Shown here piece by piece: positions 1-9,569 of a stretch of DNA of 64,000 nucleotides; position 1 is the first letter of the stretch, and each line of letters begins with the position of its first letter. Under the pieces are notes generated by a model. It worked only from the letters and a program-made list of their open reading frames with translations. It did no database searches and was not told where the DNA came from. The position numbers and the translations under genes were made by a program. Source of the stretch: Actinomycetes bacterium (GTDB taxonomy: Bacteria > Actinomycetota > Acidimicrobiia > Acidimicrobiales > Palsa-688); NCBI GenBank assembly GCA_021788115.1, contig JAJYLA010000003.1, forward strand, positions 1-64,000, given 5' to 3'.

Positions 1-39
1 AGAGGAGGTCCCCTTCTGCACGACGTTCGCGGCCACCAC
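1..39 (-). other. possible 5' end of a minus-strand gene leaving the window
   Basis: Tandem GTG codons (39-37 and 36-34) follow an AGGAG box by 4 nt on the minus strand and open a frame that stays open to the window edge for only 13 codons. This could be the next gene downstream of the pilus operon, but too little is visible to identify it. The rest of 40-227 shows no convincing gene; a short GC hairpin lies near 204-220 downstream of the TadG stop, without a T-run. Confidence 0.2.
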
Positions 40-227
40 GCTTCTCCTTGCTCGGCGCCCAGCCCCGGTCGCACCAACCGAGTCCGTCACGCAGGAGCAG
101 CGCTGCGCTCCTTCATCACATCAAGTGGGCGTTTCAGGGTGTGGCTGAGAAGGTGATGGCGATAGACATACCAGCCGCCAATTTCTTGGATCCCCGCCTC
201 CGGGCGGAAGCTTCGCTGTTCTGGGCG

Positions 228-2012
228 TCATCGAATCAGGCTGACGCCGGCTCCGAGCGTTATCGCATCCGTGGGATCGGGTCTCAGCAGGATCCCGGCA
301 CCGCTCGACGAGGACTGGATGGCATCGACCCAGAATTGCACCTCGAACGCATTTATCGGGCTGCCCCCGGTCAGCCGGAATATGGCGTTGGGGGAAAACA
401 GAATTCCGTGCATGTTGAGGATTGCGCCGCCATCGAAGGTGCTGTCACCGGCGCAGCTCCCTTCGCTCCAGAAGATGAGGTGTGTGTAGGGTGCGAGCGA
501 CGGGGTGTTACCGGTGATGGCAGACCAGGTGACGGAGCTGCCAGATAGGAAGTTGAGACAGCCGCCCGTACCCTGACCGGAGTAGACCAGCGTCTGGGGC
601 AGGTCAACGGTCGCATTACTCGAGACCGTCAGAGACCCGCTGTTCTGCAGGTAGAGCACCGTGTCCTGGGGTGACGACCCCGGGACGACGGTCAGACTAC
701 CGCCGGAGCCTTGAAACGATATGGAACCCTCGAACACGACGGCACCGCCGGACTTGGACGAGTCGATGGTAAGGGAGCCGGGCTTCTGGATGGTCAGGCC
801 GCTCGGGCAGTCCACGTAGGTGTTGTCCTGTATGGTCACGGTGGTCTTGATCGTGCACGAGGGGTGAACGAGGGTGAACCGAGTCCAGCCGGTCGGGAGT
901 GTCGTAGGCCTTAAGCCTGGGGAACCGCTGGTCGTCGTGTAGCCGTACAGGTTCTTCAAGTCGTTGATGTAGTCGTTGCAGTTGAGCGGCACGGGATTTA
1001 GGTTGCTGCAGTGGTAGCGCGCATCGACCGGGGCACGAGTTATGGGCGCTGAAAGCGGCACGGGCACGGGAAAGTAGTTGTACCCGTTCTCGTAGGCGCT
1101 GGCTGGCTGGGTGGTGAGGGCGTACGTGGCGATCACACCGGGTTCCGTGCTGCCGTCGCAGCCAGCCCATATGGAGCCACCGACAGCCTGGGTGGGGGGG
1201 TTTGAGCAGTTCGCGCCGCTGTAGGAGTAACCCCCGCTGTTCTGGCTGCTCGTGTCGAGCACGTAGTGACCGCCGTTGCAGTTGGCGGTGCCGTCCGAAT
1301 CGGCATAGATCTCTGCCTGAGAGACGGGCTTGCCATTACTGTCGACGGCAGGATATGCCCAGATGTCCCCGGAGCCGGAACTGACCGCGTCGCAGATGTG
1401 TTTGTCGAGCGCGGCTAGGTCGGGGACCTTCGGACCGATCTTGGTGGAGTAGAGGGCGACGGCGTGGACGGCGACATTTCCGCTGCTCGTTCCAGCCGCG
1501 GGCCCGAACACGAACGGCTGGTGCTGCCGGATTTGCACACCGAACCGCTGGCAGGGGTTGCCGTCGCTCGGTTGGATTCCCTCGAAGTTGCTCATCATGG
1601 GATCTCCGTCGGGGACCGGGGTCTCCATGGTGATGGTGTAGGAACCGATGGACTGGGGGGCCTCGTCGGTGGACGTGGGGCACGGGCTGGTGCTGGATCC
1701 GTCCCAGCGCTGGGTGGTGAAGCCCGAGCACGAAAAGGCTTCGCCGGTGGGGAGGTCGGGGAGGTTCTGCTGCAGGTACGCCCACGCCTCGGTGCAGGCG
1801 AGCTGGGATGATCCGCCGCTCGCGTAGTCGAGGTTGTTCGCGCCGCTCAGGGCGGCAAAGTCCGCCGCGGTCTGGATCGTGCGCTGGTCCGAGCGGACGG
1901 ACGCGAGATCAACGACGAGCGCGGCGATGGCAACCAGGACCAGTATGAAGACAGCCGCGATGACGAGGACGGAGCCTTTGTCGGGATCGTCCGGGCGGCG
2001 GGAGTGTGTCAT
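228..2012 (-). CDS. tadG: TadG-like pilus assembly protein with large extracellular domain
   Basis: Last gene of the Tad (tight adherence) operon; TadG-type proteins are membrane-anchored, pseudopilin-like components of Flp pilus machinery. Residues about 15-37 form one hydrophobic segment after a short basic start, followed by the TadG-type stretch DQRTIQTAADFAALSGAN. The remaining ~550 residues are Ser/Gly/Thr/Asn-rich with many Cys and look extracellular; the last ~200 have short alternating beta-strand-like motifs (for example SLTIDSSKSGGAVVFEG) suggestive of a beta-solenoid. The ATG overlaps the tadE stop by 4 bp, so translation is probably coupled. GC is lower than in the housekeeping genes. 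The N-terminus and position make the Tad assignment sound; the role of the large C-terminal domain is unknown. Confidence 0.8.
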   Translation of the reverse strand: MTHSRRPDDPDKGSVLVIAAVFILVLVAIAALVVDLASVRSDQRTIQTAADFAALSGANNLDYASGGSSQLACTEAWAYLQQNLPDLPTGEAFSCSGFTTQRWDGSSTSPCPTSTDEAPQSIGSYTITMETPVPDGDPMMSNFEGIQPSDGNPCQRFGVQIRQHQPFVFGPAAGTSSGNVAVHAVALYSTKIGPKVPDLAALDKHICDAVSSGSGDIWAYPAVDSNGKPVSQAEIYADSDGTANCNGGHYVLDTSSQNSGGYSYSGANCSNPPTQAVGGSIWAGCDGSTEPGVIATYALTTQPASAYENGYNYFPVPVPLSAPITRAPVDARYHCSNLNPVPLNCNDYINDLKNLYGYTTTSGSPGLRPTTLPTGWTRFTLVHPSCTIKTTVTIQDNTYVDCPSGLTIQKPGSLTIDSSKSGGAVVFEGSISFQGSGGSLTVVPGSSPQDTVLYLQNSGSLTVSSNATVDLPQTLVYSGQGTGGCLNFLSGSSVTWSAITGNTPSLAPYTHLIFWSEGSCAGDSTFDGGAILNMHGILFSPNAIFRLTGGSPINAFEVQFWVDAIQSSSSGAGILLRPDPTDAITLGAGVSLIR

Positions 2013-2581
2013 ACCGAGCAGTTCTCACAGCGGCCGAACGCGGCCGAGGTGAGAGTGAGGGTGTGGTTCCACACGACGGCATCGAGGTTGGCCGTCCGCT
2101 CGACGACGACTTCGACGATCGTGTCCGAGATCGAGGCGGGGGGGGTCGCGCCCGGGCAGCTGTGTCCGGTCGTGATGCTGCCTGTATTAGAGGTTCCCCA
2201 TTCGAGCATCGAAGACAGTCCGGACGGGGGGATGTATGCCACGCAAATCATCCGCCCCGACGTGCCCTCGTCCAGTTCGCCTTGCGCGTTGGGTATGGCG
2301 TAGCACGCCACATCGACGAGCCACTCGCCAAGCGGGCTGGAGGCGGGGGTTGTCGTGCAGGGCGGCGTTTCTAGTGGGGACCATCCTCCGGGGATCGCAT
2401 GCGTCGTGGCGTAGCGGGCGGCGACGCGTGCGGCGTCGGTCAGGGTGATCTTTCGGTTGTACGCCAGTCCCCCTGTTACCGCTCCGAGGATCAGCATGAG
2501 CAGCGGGATGATGACGAGCGCAAATTCGACCAGAGCGGCCCCCCTCTGATCATGCGCTCGACTTCGAAATGTCCTTCGCAT
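2009..2581 (-). CDS. tadE: TadE-family pseudopilin
   Basis: 190-residue minor pilin-like protein of the Tad apparatus. The N-terminus carries the TadE signature RGAALVEFALVIIPLL (Glu at residue 19) in a single membrane segment at about 16-38, after a short basic leader resembling the prepilin-peptidase site. The rest is predicted extracellular, with paired Cys near the C-terminus. It lies 13 bp downstream of tadC and overlaps tadG by 4 bp, the usual C-E-G order. A prepilin peptidase would be needed to process it, and none is encoded in this window. Confidence 0.87.
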   Translation of the reverse strand: MRRTFRSRAHDQRGAALVEFALVIIPLLMLILGAVTGGLAYNRKITLTDAARVAARYATTHAIPGGWSPLETPPCTTTPASSPLGEWLVDVACYAIPNAQGELDEGTSGRMICVAYIPPSGLSSMLEWGTSNTGSITTGHSCPGATPPASISDTIVEVVVERTANLDAVVWNHTLTLTSAAFGRCENCSV

Positions 2582-2594
2582 GCCCCCGATACCT

Positions 2595-3527
2595 CTAGAT
2601 GATGTGCGGTTTGATCACTTGGTTGTAGATCTCGATCACGGCCGGCCCGACTATCACCACAAACAGCGCCGGCAGGATGCAGAAGACGAGCGGGAAGAGC
2701 ATCTTGGTGGGCGCCTTCTGCGCGCGCTCTTCCGCGTGCTGGCGCGCGGCGGTGCGGATCTCGGCGGACTGGGAGCGGAGGATCTGGAGGATGGAGATGC
2801 CAAAACCCTCCGCCTGTATGAGGGCGAGGATGAACGTCCGCAGTTCGGGGACGTCGCAGCGCTCGTTGACGCCCTGGAGAGCGTCTCGGCGGGAAACACC
2901 CAGGCGGTTCTCGGCGAGCATCCGTGAGAACTCATCGCTGAGCGGACCCGGGAGGGCGGCCACGGTCCGGCTCAGCGCTTGCTCGAGGCCCAGTCCCGCT
3001 TCGACGGAGATCGTCAGCAGGTCGAGAAGGTTGGGGAGCTGGCGGCGGATCCTGTTCTGGCGGTCTTGAACGCGGCGGTTGAGCATCGCGTCGGGTCCGA
3101 GCACCAGGAACAGCCCGACGACAATGAAGAAGAAGATCGACGCGGTCGTGCTCACCGGGAGGAGCATCGCAGCGGCGAGCGTCACCGGAAGCAGGCCGAG
3201 TGTCAGCAGACGGGTTCCGAGGAAGCGGTCGGCGTCTGCAGGGTGGGCGTGGCCTGCGAGGATCATCCGTCGCCGGACGCTGGCGGCGTAGCCGGGCGGT
3301 GTGATGAGAAGCGCGGTCCGGGCCAATCCGCGAAGCGCGGGGAGGATCACGCGTTCGCCGAAGGAACGGGCGTCCACCTCGCCTGTCGGTCTCGTGTCGG
3401 GAGCGAGGGTCCCGGCGGCGGCGCCAAGGGTGGCGCGCACAGCGGCGCGGCTGCTGAGGCGGGTGAAGGCCACGAGGAGCAGGAGCCCGACGGCCAGCGC
3501 CGTTGCGACGACTGCGACGATCAACAC
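2595..3527 (-). CDS. tadC: TadC, inner-membrane platform protein (T2SS-F family)
   Basis: 310-residue integral membrane protein of the GspF/TadC family, which with TadB forms the platform on which the TadA ATPase drives Flp pilus assembly. Membrane helices are visible at about 3-23, 105-145 and 280-305. The T2SSF domain in between includes the stretch [19 protein letters not shown]. The GTG start follows an AGGAGGTGAT Shine-Dalgarno box with rather long spacing. It sits 27 bp after tadB and before tadE on the same strand. Confidence 0.9.
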   Translation of the reverse strand: MLIVAVVATALAVGLLLLVAFTRLSSRAAVRATLGAAAGTLAPDTRPTGEVDARSFGERVILPALRGLARTALLITPPGYAASVRRRMILAGHAHPADADRFLGTRLLTLGLLPVTLAAAMLLPVSTTASIFFFIVVGLFLVLGPDAMLNRRVQDRQNRIRRQLPNLLDLLTISVEAGLGLEQALSRTVAALPGPLSDEFSRMLAENRLGVSRRDALQGVNERCDVPELRTFILALIQAEGFGISILQILRSQSAEIRTAARQHAEERAQKAPTKMLFPLVFCILPALFVVIVGPAVIEIYNQVIKPHII

Positions 3528-3554
3528 GGTGTCAGATCACCTCCTCGTGGGTCC

Positions 3555-4610
3555 TCATAGGTCGATCTGTACTGTGCGGTACAGCCACCAGCCGCCGACG
3601 ATCTCCAGCGCGAGTGCACCGACGAGCGCGAGCTGGCCGGCCAGGGTTTGGAACAGCACGTCTATGTAGCTTCTGTTGACGACGTACACCAGCATCCCGA
3701 TTGCGACGGGCAGGGCCAGGAGGATGACGGCGCTGAGCCGTCCTTCGGCCGTGAGGGTGCGGACCTCGCGGCGAAGCTTCTCGCGTTCGGTCATGGTGCG
3801 CGCGACGGTGTCGAGGATCTCGGAGAGGTTGCCACCGGCCTCGCGCTGGATCCGGATCGCCATCACCGACCAGGAGAAGTCCTGACTTCCCACCCTGTCG
3901 GCGGCCGCCTGGAGGGCGTCCTCCACCGAAGCACCCACCCGCGTGGCGGCGAAGGCCTGACGCAGTTCGGAGGCTATGGGATCCGTGACCTGCTCCAAGA
4001 TGGCGTCGAGCCCCTGCAGGAGGGAGAAACCGGCTCGCAGGGAAGCGGCGAGCAGCTTGAGCACGTCGGAGAGCTGGCTGTCGAAGCGGCGCCTGCGGCG
4101 GTCACCGAGGTACTGGAGCGTGGCCGGCGGGGAGATCACCGTGATCACGCACGCGAAGATGAATCCCACGACCCCGCCGGCGACGGCGCCGAGCAGGAGG
4201 AGCACGGCACCGCCGAGCAGCCACACGACGAGCAGCTCCCCGACTCCGATCGGCAGTCCGGCTTTTGCGAGCCGGACCTCGAGGGTCTGGCGAAGCTCGC
4301 GCTTCTCCGCGAGTCGGGTGAGGGCGTCGGCCAGGCGGCGCAGGAAGGAGAGCGTCACGACAGCCGAGCCCTGCGCCTGTGGCGGCGGCTCCTCGCGACG
4401 GATCCGGTAGCGCTCGAGGGTCTCGGCCAGGTCCCGGTTCGGGCGGCGCAGGATGAGGAACACGGCGTAGAAGGCGAGGATCACCGTGGCGATCACCAAC
4501 GCCGCCACGTCGAGGGGGCCGACGTGAACCCCGATCGAACGGAACCAGTCGCTCACCCCGCGGGTAACCTGGTGCAACCCCGACGACACGGTGGCGAGGA
4601 GCACGGTCAT
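3555..4610 (-). CDS. tadB: TadB, inner-membrane platform protein (T2SS-F family)
   Basis: 351-residue partner of TadC in the pilus platform. It has an N-terminal helix, a basic cytosolic stretch, a helix pair around 120-165, a T2SSF domain containing LKLLAASLRAGFSLLQGL, and C-terminal helices. I start it at the ATG at 4610, 7 bp after the tadA stop; the frame extends further upstream but would run deep into tadA. Gene order tadA-tadB-tadC is the standard one. Confidence 0.9.
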   Translation of the reverse strand: MTVLLATVSSGLHQVTRGVSDWFRSIGVHVGPLDVAALVIATVILAFYAVFLILRRPNRDLAETLERYRIRREEPPPQAQGSAVVTLSFLRRLADALTRLAEKRELRQTLEVRLAKAGLPIGVGELLVVWLLGGAVLLLLGAVAGGVVGFIFACVITVISPPATLQYLGDRRRRRFDSQLSDVLKLLAASLRAGFSLLQGLDAILEQVTDPIASELRQAFAATRVGASVEDALQAAADRVGSQDFSWSVMAIRIQREAGGNLSEILDTVARTMTEREKLRREVRTLTAEGRLSAVILLALPVAIGMLVYVVNRSYIDVLFQTLAGQLALVGALALEIVGGWWLYRTVQIDL

Positions 4611-4617
4611 CGCCTCG

Positions 4618-5964
4618 TCAACGACGCCCGACCGGGGCCCTCGCGAAGCCCTCGGTCTGGAACAAGGCTGCGTCCAGCGCGAACCCCTGGTCCGCGAGGC
4701 GCTCCGCAAACTTGGGGCGCAGGCCCGTTGGTTTGAGTGTGCCGAGCGACCGCCCCTCGGCGTCGACTCCCATGCCGTAGTCGAACAGGAAGAGATCCTG
4801 GAGCACCACGACCTCGCCTTCCATACGCTCGACTTCGGTCACGTGAGTCACCCGCCGGCTCCCGTCCCGGAGGCGGGCGAGGTGCACGATGAGGTCCAGC
4901 GCAGAGGCCATCTGATCGCGAATGGCCCGCACCGGCAGGTCGAAGCCGGCCATGAGCGTCATCGTCTCGATGCGCGACAGGGCGTCGCGCGGGCTGTTGG
5001 CGTGCACGGTGGTGATCGATCCGTCGTGGCCTGTGTTCATGGCCTGCAGCATGTCGAGCGCCTCCCCCGAGCGGACCTCGCCCACGATGATCCGGTCGGG
5101 TCGCATCCGCAGAGAGTTGCGCACGAGGTCACGGATCGTCACCTCGCCTCGCCCCTCGGTGTTGGGCGGCCGGGCTTCGAGCGTCAGCACGTGCTCCTGG
5201 CGCAGCTGCAGTTCCTTTGCGTCCTCGATCGTGACGATGCGCTCATCGGCAGGGAGGAAAGACGACAGGACGTTGAGCAGGGTCGTCTTGCCGGTGCTGG
5301 TGCCGCCGGACACGAGGACGTTGAGCCGGCCGGCGACACACCGTTCGAGGAATGTGCGCAGAGCCGGAGTCAGGGTCCCCATCGTCACCAGGTCCTCCGC
5401 GGTAAAGGGGTCCTGAGGGAACTTGCGGACGGTCAGGTAGGGTCCCGTGATGCTGAGAGGAGGATAGACGGCGTTGACCCGGGAGCCGTCGGGAAGCCGG
5501 GCGTCGACCATCGGGGAGCTCTCGTCGATGCGCCGGCCCACGCCGGCGACGATCCGCTCGACCACCCGGCGCAGGTGTGCCTCGTCGATGAAGCGGCTCT
5601 CGGTCAGGACGAGCCGGCCTTCGTGCTCGACGTATATGTGCTCCGGGCCGTTGACCATGATCTCGCTGACGGTCGGGTCCCGGAGGAACGGTTCGATGGG
5701 GCCGTGCCCGAGGATGTCGTCCATCAGCTCCTGGACGAGCTGGATCTTTTCGGCGGCGGAGAGGGGCGTCGTGTCCTCGCGGAGGCCGGCCTGGAGGAGC
5801 TGCTGCACGCGGCGGCGCAGCTCGTCCTCGGCCACCTGGCCGTCGAAGTAGACGGAGCCGAGATCCGCGACGACGTTCTGGTGGATCCGCTGCCTGACGG
5901 CGGAGAGGGTGGCAGCGGCACCGTTCGGCGATTGGGCCTCTCGAATCCGGTCGTAGAGGCTCAT
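4618..5964 (-). CDS. tadA: TadA/CpaF secretion ATPase
   Basis: 448-residue cytosolic hexameric ATPase that powers Flp pilin polymerisation. An intact Walker A, SGGTSTGKTT, lies near residues 217-226. The Walker B region RIIVGEVRSGEA is near 286-297 and is followed by the His-box segment NTGHDGSITTVHANSPRD. The N-terminal region before residue 100 is the usual CpaF helical domain. Length is normal for the family. The ATG overlaps the tadZ stop by 4 bp. All catalytic motifs are intact, unlike the GspE-like ATPase at 16373-18301. Confidence 0.95.
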   Translation of the reverse strand: MSLYDRIREAQSPNGAAATLSAVRQRIHQNVVADLGSVYFDGQVAEDELRRRVQQLLQAGLREDTTPLSAAEKIQLVQELMDDILGHGPIEPFLRDPTVSEIMVNGPEHIYVEHEGRLVLTESRFIDEAHLRRVVERIVAGVGRRIDESSPMVDARLPDGSRVNAVYPPLSITGPYLTVRKFPQDPFTAEDLVTMGTLTPALRTFLERCVAGRLNVLVSGGTSTGKTTLLNVLSSFLPADERIVTIEDAKELQLRQEHVLTLEARPPNTEGRGEVTIRDLVRNSLRMRPDRIIVGEVRSGEALDMLQAMNTGHDGSITTVHANSPRDALSRIETMTLMAGFDLPVRAIRDQMASALDLIVHLARLRDGSRRVTHVTEVERMEGEVVVLQDLFLFDYGMGVDAEGRSLGTLKPTGLRPKFAERLADQGFALDAALFQTEGFARAPVGRR

Positions 5965-7175
5965 GGCTCTCCCTCGGAGGATGCACGGTTGAGGATGAGG
6001 GACGCGATCTCTCGCATCCTCCCCGCGAAGCGGGATCGGTCGAACTCCAGGACGGCGGGAGCTCCCTTGTTGACCGACTGGGGGACCAGGGCGTCCGAGG
6101 GCAGGCTGGCGTCGACCTTCATCTGCAGCGCACGTTCGACGTCGCGCGTCGCGAGGTGAACCCGGGAGTCGGCGCGGTTGAGCACGACGAGGATCCGGTC
6201 GAGGGGTATCTGGACGAGCTCGAGCGCTTGCAGGCCGAGCCGGGCGTTCTTCACGGACGGGACGTCCATTCCGACCACGTACACGATGTCGTCGCTCTCC
6301 GACAGCACCTGCAGCACCGTGTCATCGAGGACCGGAGCGGTGTCCACGATGATGTGATCGGCCGTGCGTCGCATGACCGCCAGGACCTCGGAGATCGACT
6401 GGGAGGTCACCTTGGCCCCCTCCGAGGTGTCGGTCGGCGCGGCGAGGACGTACACCCCGCTCCGCTCGTGGCGGACCAGGAGACTTTCGAGAAGGTCGGC
6501 ATCGAGGCGGCTGCCGGCGGCGGCCGCCTCGCCGACATGGTGCGCCGGCTTGAGCCGGAGCATCACGGCGACGTCGCCGAACTGGAGATCGAGATCGAGC
6601 AAGGCGACCGCGCGGTCGCTGCGGTGCGCCAAAGCGGTCGCCAGGTTCACGGAGATGACCGACTTACCTACTCCCCCCTTGGGGGAGAACACCGTCGTGA
6701 CGCGGCCGCGGTGCTCGGCGGGCGTGGTCGGTCGCGCCGTCGTCTTCGACGATGAGCTCGACTGAAGCCTGTAGCGGAGGTCTCGGACGGCTCCGGGGAG
6801 ATCCTCCTCTGTGCGGTCGAGCGCGACGGCGTCGTCGAGCCCCGCCCTGAGTGCCATCCGGAGAGTCGCCGCGTCGGGCTCGGCAACCACGAGCACTGCG
6901 CCGAAGGAGCCCTCGGTGCGCAGCAGCGCGCTCACCCGGTCCAGGGTGCTCTCCTCGTACACCTGGGAAGGGCCGAGGACGAGGACCAGCCCCTCCGCGG
7001 TGTCGATGTCGCTGTCGAGAAGCTCGTCGAGGTGGAGAAACGGCTGCAGGGTGGGCACGGAGGCCAGGACCCCGACGAGCCGGGCCAGGACGACGGCGTC
7101 TTCCTCGACGACGGCAACGGCCGCTCCCGGCAGAGCTGAGGCGGCTTCGACGCTGTCCACGCCCCCGGTGGTCAC
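5961..7175 (-). CDS. cpaE: TadZ/CpaE, MinD-like ATPase of the Tad pilus
   Basis: 404 residues. An N-terminal domain of ~130 residues resembles a response-regulator receiver but without a clear phospho-acceptor signature. It is followed by a ParA/MinD ATPase domain with the deviant Walker A SPKGGVGKS near 163-171 and the motif LLDLDLQFGDV. In characterised Tad systems this protein localises the apparatus to the pole. It is coupled to tadA by a 4-bp overlap and lies 8 bp after cpaB. Confidence 0.9.
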   Translation of the reverse strand: MTTGGVDSVEAASALPGAAVAVVEEDAVVLARLVGVLASVPTLQPFLHLDELLDSDIDTAEGLVLVLGPSQVYEESTLDRVSALLRTEGSFGAVLVVAEPDAATLRMALRAGLDDAVALDRTEEDLPGAVRDLRYRLQSSSSSKTTARPTTPAEHRGRVTTVFSPKGGVGKSVISVNLATALAHRSDRAVALLDLDLQFGDVAVMLRLKPAHHVGEAAAAGSRLDADLLESLLVRHERSGVYVLAAPTDTSEGAKVTSQSISEVLAVMRRTADHIIVDTAPVLDDTVLQVLSESDDIVYVVGMDVPSVKNARLGLQALELVQIPLDRILVVLNRADSRVHLATRDVERALQMKVDASLPSDALVPQSVNKGAPAVLEFDRSRFAGRMREIASLILNRASSEGEP

Positions 7176-7183
7176 GCTACCCG

Positions 7184-7945
7184 CTAGCCCTTCGGGGTCA
7201 GGGTGGCCGGGATGAGGCTCGTTCCGTTGACCGGGGGGGTCGACACCGGCTTGTTGCCGGGAGGAACGAGCGCCAGGTACAGGGAGCCGCTGACTCCGCC
7301 TCCACCGCTTTGCGCGAGGGCGATCCGCTGCGCCGCGGCGGGCGGCACCGCGAAGGTGATCAGCCCGCTCCCCGAGGTCGCCGCGGTGGAGGGGGGAGTG
7401 CTCGCGGCTGCGACCGCCCCCGAGGCGAACGACGAGCCGATCGCCAGGATCGGAACGTTCTGGTACAGAAAGCGTTCGGCGCCGGACATCTCGACCAGGA
7501 TGTCCACCTCGTCCCCGGGCTGCAGCATCCCGGCGACGGCATGCATGGCGTCGATGGACACCGTGATCGCCACGTCGCCTTTGGGAATGGCCTGCGAAGC
7601 GGTCGATGCGGCGACCGCCGGGCTGGCGAACTCATCGCTGACCAGCACCTGACCGGACGAGAGGTTGGCAACGGCGATCTCGTTGCGGATCGTTGCGAGA
7701 TCCGTGACAGCGTCCGCCGGAAGGAACTGCTGGGGTATCTCGCCGCGCTTGACGAGACCCTTCGAGACGACGATCTGGCCGGAGGTCCCCTTCGCGATCG
7801 GACCCGCGACCGTGTAGACAGGCACGAGAGCGGCGTTGTTGTAGGCACGCTTCTGCACGTCGTGGAGGTACAGATAGGAGGCTCCCCCCGCCACCACCGC
7901 GAGGAGAAGAGCTACCGCCGCAACCAGGGTTCGCCGCCCCGTCAC
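7184..7945 (-). CDS. cpaB: CpaB/RcpC, Flp pilus assembly protein with SAF domain
   Basis: 253 residues with one N-terminal membrane helix (about 6-25) and an exported region containing the SAF-like fold (PIAKGTSGQIV, GEIPQQFLPADAV) and the CpaB segment LQPGDEVDILVEM. CpaB proteins act in the envelope during pilus assembly. The Gram-negative secretin partner (CpaC) is absent, as expected for a single-membrane actinobacterium. The GTG start overlaps the stop of the preceding glycosyltransferase gene by 4 bp (GTGA). Confidence 0.88.
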   Translation of the reverse strand: MTGRRTLVAAVALLLAVVAGGASYLYLHDVQKRAYNNAALVPVYTVAGPIAKGTSGQIVVSKGLVKRGEIPQQFLPADAVTDLATIRNEIAVANLSSGQVLVSDEFASPAVAASTASQAIPKGDVAITVSIDAMHAVAGMLQPGDEVDILVEMSGAERFLYQNVPILAIGSSFASGAVAAASTPPSTAATSGSGLITFAVPPAAAQRIALAQSGGGGVSGSLYLALVPPGNKPVSTPPVNGTSLIPATLTPKG

Positions 7946-9279
7946 GGGAGCACCTCCAAAGAAGCGGGAAGCACGCCCTGGTCACCATTTCCGCTCTGGT
8001 CGCCGGCCGGAGTCGGCGTGGCGCTGTCCATCATGAAGCCCCTTCTGCTGTGGTCCGCGTGCCCCGAAGCCCCGTACATGATACCAAGCGGCGGCATCGA
8101 GGTCGATGTGCGTGATTGCCGGTGTGCCGCCGCTTCGTCCTTTGCGCGGATCTGGTCGTGCGCCCACGCCACGGTCCCGGCGATCAGGACGGCGTTTCGT
8201 GCGAGCGCGAGGAGGGTGGCGGCCAGGAAGGATCCGAAGTACGGCTCCAGAGAGTAGGCGATAGGGAAGGTCAGGGCGGTCAGGACTGCGGCAACCACCC
8301 AGCTGCGCCGAAGCGGCCACAAGGCCCACAGGGGTGCAAGCCAGATCAGGTACTGCGGCGCGAGCGCGCTGTCGCAGAGCACGGCGACGCTCAGCACCGC
8401 CAGGCTCGTCGCCTCGACGCCGAACCGTCCCCGCCACGCAGCGAGCCACACGGCAGCCAGCGCGCACAACTCGACAATCGTGATGGCGACCTGGATTTCC
8501 GAGTGTCCGGTTCCCAAGATCTCCCGGTTCCCGTACGCGAACGCCCACCGGAGGTGCGCCGGGTCGATCACGGCCGTGATGCTTCCGGGCACGCTGGCGA
8601 GCTCGAAGCCCCGCCGAAGCTCGTACCTGATCGGGTCCAGGAAGCTCCCGGGGGCTATGAGGGTTTGCAGAGCCGCCGTGGCGGCGGTGACGACACACGC
8701 CAGCACAGGCTTGCGCCACGGGGCGCGACCGGTGCGACGCCATTCCAGGAGGAAGAACCCGGGCAGGAGCAGAGCAGGGAAGAGCTGGAGGGCGGCGCCG
8801 GCCCCGGCGGCCACCCACGCCCGGCCCCAGCGACCGTCGCGCGCCCACATGACTGCGAGGAACGCGGCGAGGGCCGGGAGAAGGTCGTAGCGCGCGAACA
8901 GAAGAGAGACGGTGGCGAGACCCAGGTACCACAGAAGCCGCCGGGTCCAGTCCACGTCAGGAGCCAGGCGGCGGCCGGCGACCACGAGCGCCACTAGGGC
9001 CGCGGCCATCAGGAGTGCGACGGCCAGCGCATAGGGGACCGGCGGCACGAGGGCCGCGACGAAGACGAAACCGGCCAGGGCCGGGTACTCCCGGGGTAGC
9101 CCGTGCACGAGGGAGCCGTGCACCATCTGGGTGGCGTAGTGCTCGTAGAGCCGCACGTCGGCGGAGGGGATGGCCAGCGCGGCTACGGCCGCGACCACGA
9201 CGACAAGGATCAGACGGGCGAGGTCGCGCGACCGACGCCGGTCTTCGGCGGCTGCGGCGCGGGCGGGGCTAGCCGGCAT
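7942..9279 (-). CDS. GT87-like membrane glycosyltransferase
   Basis: 445-residue protein with about ten hydrophobic helices, resembling the GT87/DUF2029 group of polyprenyl-phosphate-sugar-dependent mannosyltransferases. Visible features are the extracytoplasmic loop YEHYATQMVHGSLVHGLPRE after the first helix, Arg/Asp-containing short loops, and LDPIRYELRRGFELASVPGS, a stretch typical of these enzymes. Its ATG lies inside the last codons of the flp pilin gene (11-bp overlap) and its stop overlaps cpaB, so it is translated as part of the pilus operon. Inference: it glycosylates pilin or another exported Tad component. The family call is by pattern, and the sugar is unknown. Confidence 0.75.
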   Translation of the reverse strand: MPASPARAAAAEDRRRSRDLARLILVVVVAAVAALAIPSADVRLYEHYATQMVHGSLVHGLPREYPALAGFVFVAALVPPVPYALAVALLMAAALVALVVAGRRLAPDVDWTRRLLWYLGLATVSLLFARYDLLPALAAFLAVMWARDGRWGRAWVAAGAGAALQLFPALLLPGFFLLEWRRTGRAPWRKPVLACVVTAATAALQTLIAPGSFLDPIRYELRRGFELASVPGSITAVIDPAHLRWAFAYGNREILGTGHSEIQVAITIVELCALAAVWLAAWRGRFGVEATSLAVLSVAVLCDSALAPQYLIWLAPLWALWPLRRSWVVAAVLTALTFPIAYSLEPYFGSFLAATLLALARNAVLIAGTVAWAHDQIRAKDEAAAHRQSRTSTSMPPLGIMYGASGHADHSRRGFMMDSATPTPAGDQSGNGDQGVLPASLEVLP

Positions 9280-9472
9280 TGCGGACCAGGTTGGCGGTGT
9301 TGTTGAGGCTCGCCCCGAGGGTGTGGCCGAAGAAGGCGAGCGCCCCGAGGGCCACGACGGCGACGAGGACCAGGAGGAAGGCGTACTCCACCAGGCTCGC
9401 CCCGAGCTCGACCTGCGCGGAGCTCTGCAGCTGTCGAACGCCGGCGCTGATCGCCCAAACCATCCGAGTCAC
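9269..9472 (-). CDS. flp: Flp-family type IVb pilin (copy 1)
   Basis: 67-residue prepilin. The Flp motif G|ASLVEYAFLLVLVAVVAL has its cleavage Gly at residue 24, Glu at mature position 5 and Tyr at position 6. A single hydrophobic alpha-helix follows, then a short tail rich in Asn. I chose the GTG at 9472 because an AGAGGA box precedes it by 6 nt; an ATG three codons later (9463) is the alternative. The longer frame reaching 9607 would overlap the upstream gene and lacks a ribosome site. It overlaps the GT87-like gene by 11 bp. Confidence 0.88.
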   Translation of the reverse strand: MTRMVWAISAGVRQLQSSAQVELGASLVEYAFLLVLVAVVALGALAFFGHTLGASLNNTANLVRNAG

Positions 9473-9569
9473 GCCGTTTCCTCTTTCGTGCAAGCGTCTG
9501 CCCTCGTCCGTGCCGGGCTCAACCCCCAGTGTGGAGCGCCACGAGTCGAAGGTCGATGGGTCCATCGAA

